Positions 61,898 to 64,000 of a stretch of 64,000 nt of DNA are shown piece after piece. Location: positions 62,001-126,000 of the forward strand of contig NZ_FOQD01000006.1 in the NCBI RefSeq assembly GCF_900113665.1. Direction: 5' to 3'. The notes below the pieces were generated by a model. That model did no database searches. It worked only from the letters and a program-made list of their open reading frames with translations, and had not been told where the DNA came from. Source of the DNA: Planctomicrobium piriforme (GTDB taxonomy: Bacteria > Planctomycetota > Planctomycetia > Planctomycetales > Planctomycetaceae). The translations under genes and the position numbers were made by a program. The stretch's first letter is position 1, and each line of letters begins with the position of its first letter.

Positions 61898-62443
61898 ATG
61901 GCAAAACTTCCGCTCGATGGTATCCGGCTCCTCTGTTTCGTCGGAGACGTTTATGAAGACCTCGAACTCTGGTATCCGAAACTCCGTCTCGAAGAAGCCG
62001 GAGCGCACGTCACCCTTGCCGGACCTGAGGAAGGGGATCTCTACGTCGGCAAGCACGGCTACCCCTGCGTCGCCGACGCCGCGATCAAAGACATGGAAGT
62101 CGATGACTTTCATGGAGTGATCTGCCCCGGCGGCTTCATGCCAGACAAACTCCGCCGCGACCCTAAGGTTCTCGAGCTTGTCGCGGGCTTTCACGATCGC
62201 GGGCAGCTCGTCGCGGCGATCTGCCACGGCGGCTGGATTCCCATCTCGGCGAAGGTCTACGGCGGCGTCCGCGTCACCGGCTCGCCTGGTATCAAGGACG
62301 ACCTCGAAAACGCCGGCGCGATCTGGGAAGACTCACCCGTCGTCGCCGATCGCCACTTCATCAGCAGCCGCAAACCGGACGACCTCCCCCACTTCTGCCG
62401 CGCCATCATCCACTTTTTGGTGGAATGGCGGTCGACGAAGTAA
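61898..62443 (+). CDS. DJ-1/PfpI-family protein (type 1 glutamine amidotransferase-like)
   Basis: The 181-aa protein starts at the ATG at 61898 with AAGGAG nine bases before (a longer frame to 61796 is not conserved). Core motifs are IRLLCFVGDVYEDLELWYPKLRLEEAGAHVTLAGP (conserved Glu in YEDLE), GVICPGGFMPDKLRRDPKV and LVAAICHGGWIPISA, with the nucleophile Cys. It fits PfpI/YhbO-like deglycases or stress proteins. The downstream lexA gene is convergent with a 16-nt gap. Confidence 0.9.
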   Translation: MAKLPLDGIRLLCFVGDVYEDLELWYPKLRLEEAGAHVTLAGPEEGDLYVGKHGYPCVADAAIKDMEVDDFHGVICPGGFMPDKLRRDPKVLELVAGFHDRGQLVAAICHGGWIPISAKVYGGVRVTGSPGIKDDLENAGAIWEDSPVVADRHFISSRKPDDLPHFCRAIIHFLVEWRSTK

Positions 62444-62459
62444 CTGAGGTGATTGCCAA

Positions 62460-63065
62460 TCAATACCGGCGAATCACGCTCTGCAGGACGCCGAGGATTT
62501 CAACGTTGTCGCTGTAGATCGGTTTCATTGAGGAATTGGCCGGTTCGAGGCGGAAGCGGCTGGCTTCGCGGTAGAATCGCTTCAGGGTTGCGTCTTCGCC
62601 GTCGACCAGTGCGGCCACAATTTCGCCGTCGCGGGCGGTCGGCTGGCGGCGGATGATGGCGTAGTCGCCGTCGGTGATGTGATCTTCGACCATCGAATCG
62701 CCGCGGACGCGGAGACAGAAGAGCTCGTTGTCTTCGAAGAGGTCGGAGAATTCCATCCGCTCGCGGTCTTCGACGGCGAGGACGGGCGTGCCGGCTGCAA
62801 TCTGACCTGCGAAGGGAAGGCTCGTCTTGCCGCGACGGATCGATTCGGTCAACTGAATCGCCCGTGACATGTTCTGTTCACGGGTGATGAGCCCTTTTTT
62901 CTCCAGGGCCTTCAGGTGACACATGACTCCGTTGGGGGAGCGAATTCCGAAGTGCAGACCGATTTCCCGCACCGTCGGGCCGTAGCCGCGGTTGAGAATC
63001 AGGTCTTTGATGAATTCGTAAATCAGGTGCTGCCGCTTCGTCAGTTTCGCCTGTTCTGTCACCAT
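62460..63065 (-). CDS. lexA: LexA repressor
   Basis: The 201-aa protein has an N-terminal winged helix (TKRQHLIYEFIKDLILNRGYGPTVREIGLHFGIRSPNGVMCHLKALEKKGLI) and a C-terminal S24 peptidase: the cleavage site Ala91-Gly92 in GQIAAGTP, Ser124 in RGDSMVEDH and Lys162 in DATLKRF. It represses DNA-repair genes and self-cleaves when RecA filaments form. The ATG at 63065 has AAAGGGAG five bases before. A TATATT -10-like box lies near 63128-63133 on the minus strand; no E. coli SOS box (CTG-N10-CAG) or Gram-positive GAAC-N4-GTTC is certain. Confidence 0.95.
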   Translation of the reverse strand: MVTEQAKLTKRQHLIYEFIKDLILNRGYGPTVREIGLHFGIRSPNGVMCHLKALEKKGLITREQNMSRAIQLTESIRRGKTSLPFAGQIAAGTPVLAVEDRERMEFSDLFEDNELFCLRVRGDSMVEDHITDGDYAIIRRQPTARDGEIVAALVDGEDATLKRFYREASRFRLEPANSSMKPIYSDNVEILGVLQSVIRRY

Positions 63066-63481
63066 GATTACTCCCTTTTTGTTTTGGCGCCAAGACGGTC
63101 AGGTCCGTGCTGTACAAGATGCGACGTAATATACCCCTGTGCATTGTTCAGGTGTACCCTAACATCGGTCGCCAAGCAAGAACTTGAGCGTTTTTTGGGA
63201 AATTCCCGGAGGGGGCGAAGCTCAATCGTCACAGCCGCTACACCCTGCACGACCGGATCAACTCGGAGAAGAAGCAGGATTGCGACAACCGATGTAAGAG
63301 ACTTTTTCGCTACGTTGCGCCGATAGGACAGAGCACGCGATCGTCTCGCGGCTATTCAATTGCAGTGACGTTTCTTGGATCAAACGATGCCCATGTTTTC
63401 GCCCTGCGAGAACGAGGGACTCGTCAACAGCTTTGGCCGCCGCCGGCATTGTCGGCCAGGCCGGGGAAGTGCATCCGGATC
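63066..63481. other. Intergenic stretch between lexA and the DUF1207 gene
   Basis: 416 nt with no convincing gene. It contains the lexA promoter area (with TGTACA near 63110) and the 5' flank of the secreted DUF1207 protein. Short minus-strand frames exist but lack start context and codon character. Confidence 0.5.
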
Positions 63482-64000
63482 ATGTCCAGGCGTTTGCTGA
63501 CCTCACTGACCTGCTGGTTGATTCTGTCTGTTGTGCCGTTGGGCGTTGCCTGCGGCGAAACAGACTGGATCAAATCTGGCAGCTTCGTGGAACTGCCCGA
63601 GTCGTTTGACGGCGCGGATTTTGAATCGGACCTCTTCCGGGATTCGGAACTGAGCGCCGATGCTGAATCACGCTCGGAAGAAACGGGGATTCAGCGGACT
63701 TCGCTGGTCACATTGCAGAACGAAATGGTGACGGAAGAAGAGGGGGAAGCGCCGCTAGTGCTGCCGGTCAGCGGGGCGGAACTCTCGCGTGTTGCGTCGC
63801 CTGCCTGGCAGATCCTGCCTGACGGGTTGCTGTACCATTCTTACCTGGCCGGCGAAAAAGAACCGCGATTTGCCTCGCAGTGGCTGTGGGATAAAAACCG
63901 CGGCATGGTCTGGGAAGCCGTTGTGGGGGGGCGCTGGGGTCTGGTTCGCAAAGGGGGCGAAGGCCCGGATGCCCAAGGGTTTCAGTTCGACGTGATCGGC
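63482..64000 (+). CDS. DUF1207-family secreted protein, C-terminus cut by window edge
   Basis: An open frame of 173 codons reaches the right edge without a stop. The N-terminus SRRLLTSLTCWLILSVVPLGVAC is a signal peptide. It then has a Glu/Ser-rich linker, and WQILPDGLLYHSYLAGEKEPRFASQWLWDKNRGMVWEAVVGGRWGLVRKGGEGPDAQGFQFDVIG, the beginning of DUF1207, an outer-membrane-barrel-like family found mainly in planctomycetes. Its function is unknown. No strong ribosome site precedes the ATG. Confidence 0.8.
   Translation, partial: MSRRLLTSLTCWLILSVVPLGVACGETDWIKSGSFVELPESFDGADFESDLFRDSELSADAESRSEETGIQRTSLVTLQNEMVTEEEGEAPLVLPVSGAELSRVASPAWQILPDGLLYHSYLAGEKEPRFASQWLWDKNRGMVWEAVVGGRWGLVRKGGEGPDAQGFQFDVIG

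Overview
The window looks like ordinary chromosome of a planctomycete (Planctomycetota, probably Planctomycetaceae). It is fairly GC-rich, has mostly short co-directional gene groups, and carries several families typical of that phylum: DUF1207 and DUF4159 secreted proteins, a membrane-anchored Ser/Thr kinase, an exporter-rich gene set, and many small GC-rich palindromic or inverted intergenic repeats. The genus cannot be fixed from sequence alone. Both ends cut through genes: a HEAT-like secreted protein on the left and a DUF1207 protein on the right.

Layout. 1-7 kb: HEAT-repeat protein, a cluster of three 80-nt inverted-repeat elements, an ArsB/NhaD-type permease, an amino-acid permease, a Tat-exported sugar-isomerase-like protein. 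7-13 kb: cbiX/sirB, a receptor-like Ser/Thr kinase, apt, a pseudouridine synthase, then a translationally coupled pair DUF4062 + AlbA_2/ATPase that may be a conflict (defence) module. 13-20 kb: an APH-fold kinase-like protein, pyrB with a dihydroorotase-like partner that has lost metal ligands, a DUF4159 protein, a sigma-54-type AAA+ activator with an altered GAFTGA loop, folC. 20-22 kb: XRE-ImmA/IrrE metallopeptidase plus an unknown 161-aa protein behind a clear promoter/operator, then a decayed gene. 22-31 kb: GT-C membrane protein, MOSC protein, MASE1-PAS-GGDEF cyclase, and the replication/topology block dnaN-dciA-gyrB.

31-36 kb is an accessory island: an HNH-associated-repeat protein, an sce7726-family protein tail-to-tail with a Beta-family (sce7725-like) protein, a winged-helix regulator and an unknown protein, surrounded by several repeat families. 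36-46 kb: a RICIN-esterase-SMP30 fusion, clpC with promoter and terminator, a nucleotidyltransferase/small-protein pair, a VapBC-like pair, an SPFH protein and a MarR regulator. 45-57 kb holds two RND export systems: an HAE1-like adaptor plus pump after marR, and a complete heavy-metal-type outer-membrane/adaptor/pump operon on the opposite strand. 57-64 kb: a small membrane protein with its winged-helix regulator, ispH and a radical SAM gene (both units preceded by almost the same 15-bp palindrome), tRNA-Val, a frameshifted zinc-ribbon/DUF805 gene, thiS, a DJ-1/PfpI protein, lexA and the DUF1207 gene.

The best candidates for poorly described biology are the DUF4062/AlbA_2 pair, the ImmA/IrrE + 161-aa pair, the sce7726/Beta island, the shared CTTTGCAAYACAAAG operator and the GTCCCGGACGCT inverted-repeat family. 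All functional statements come from reading motifs by eye; no database search was run.
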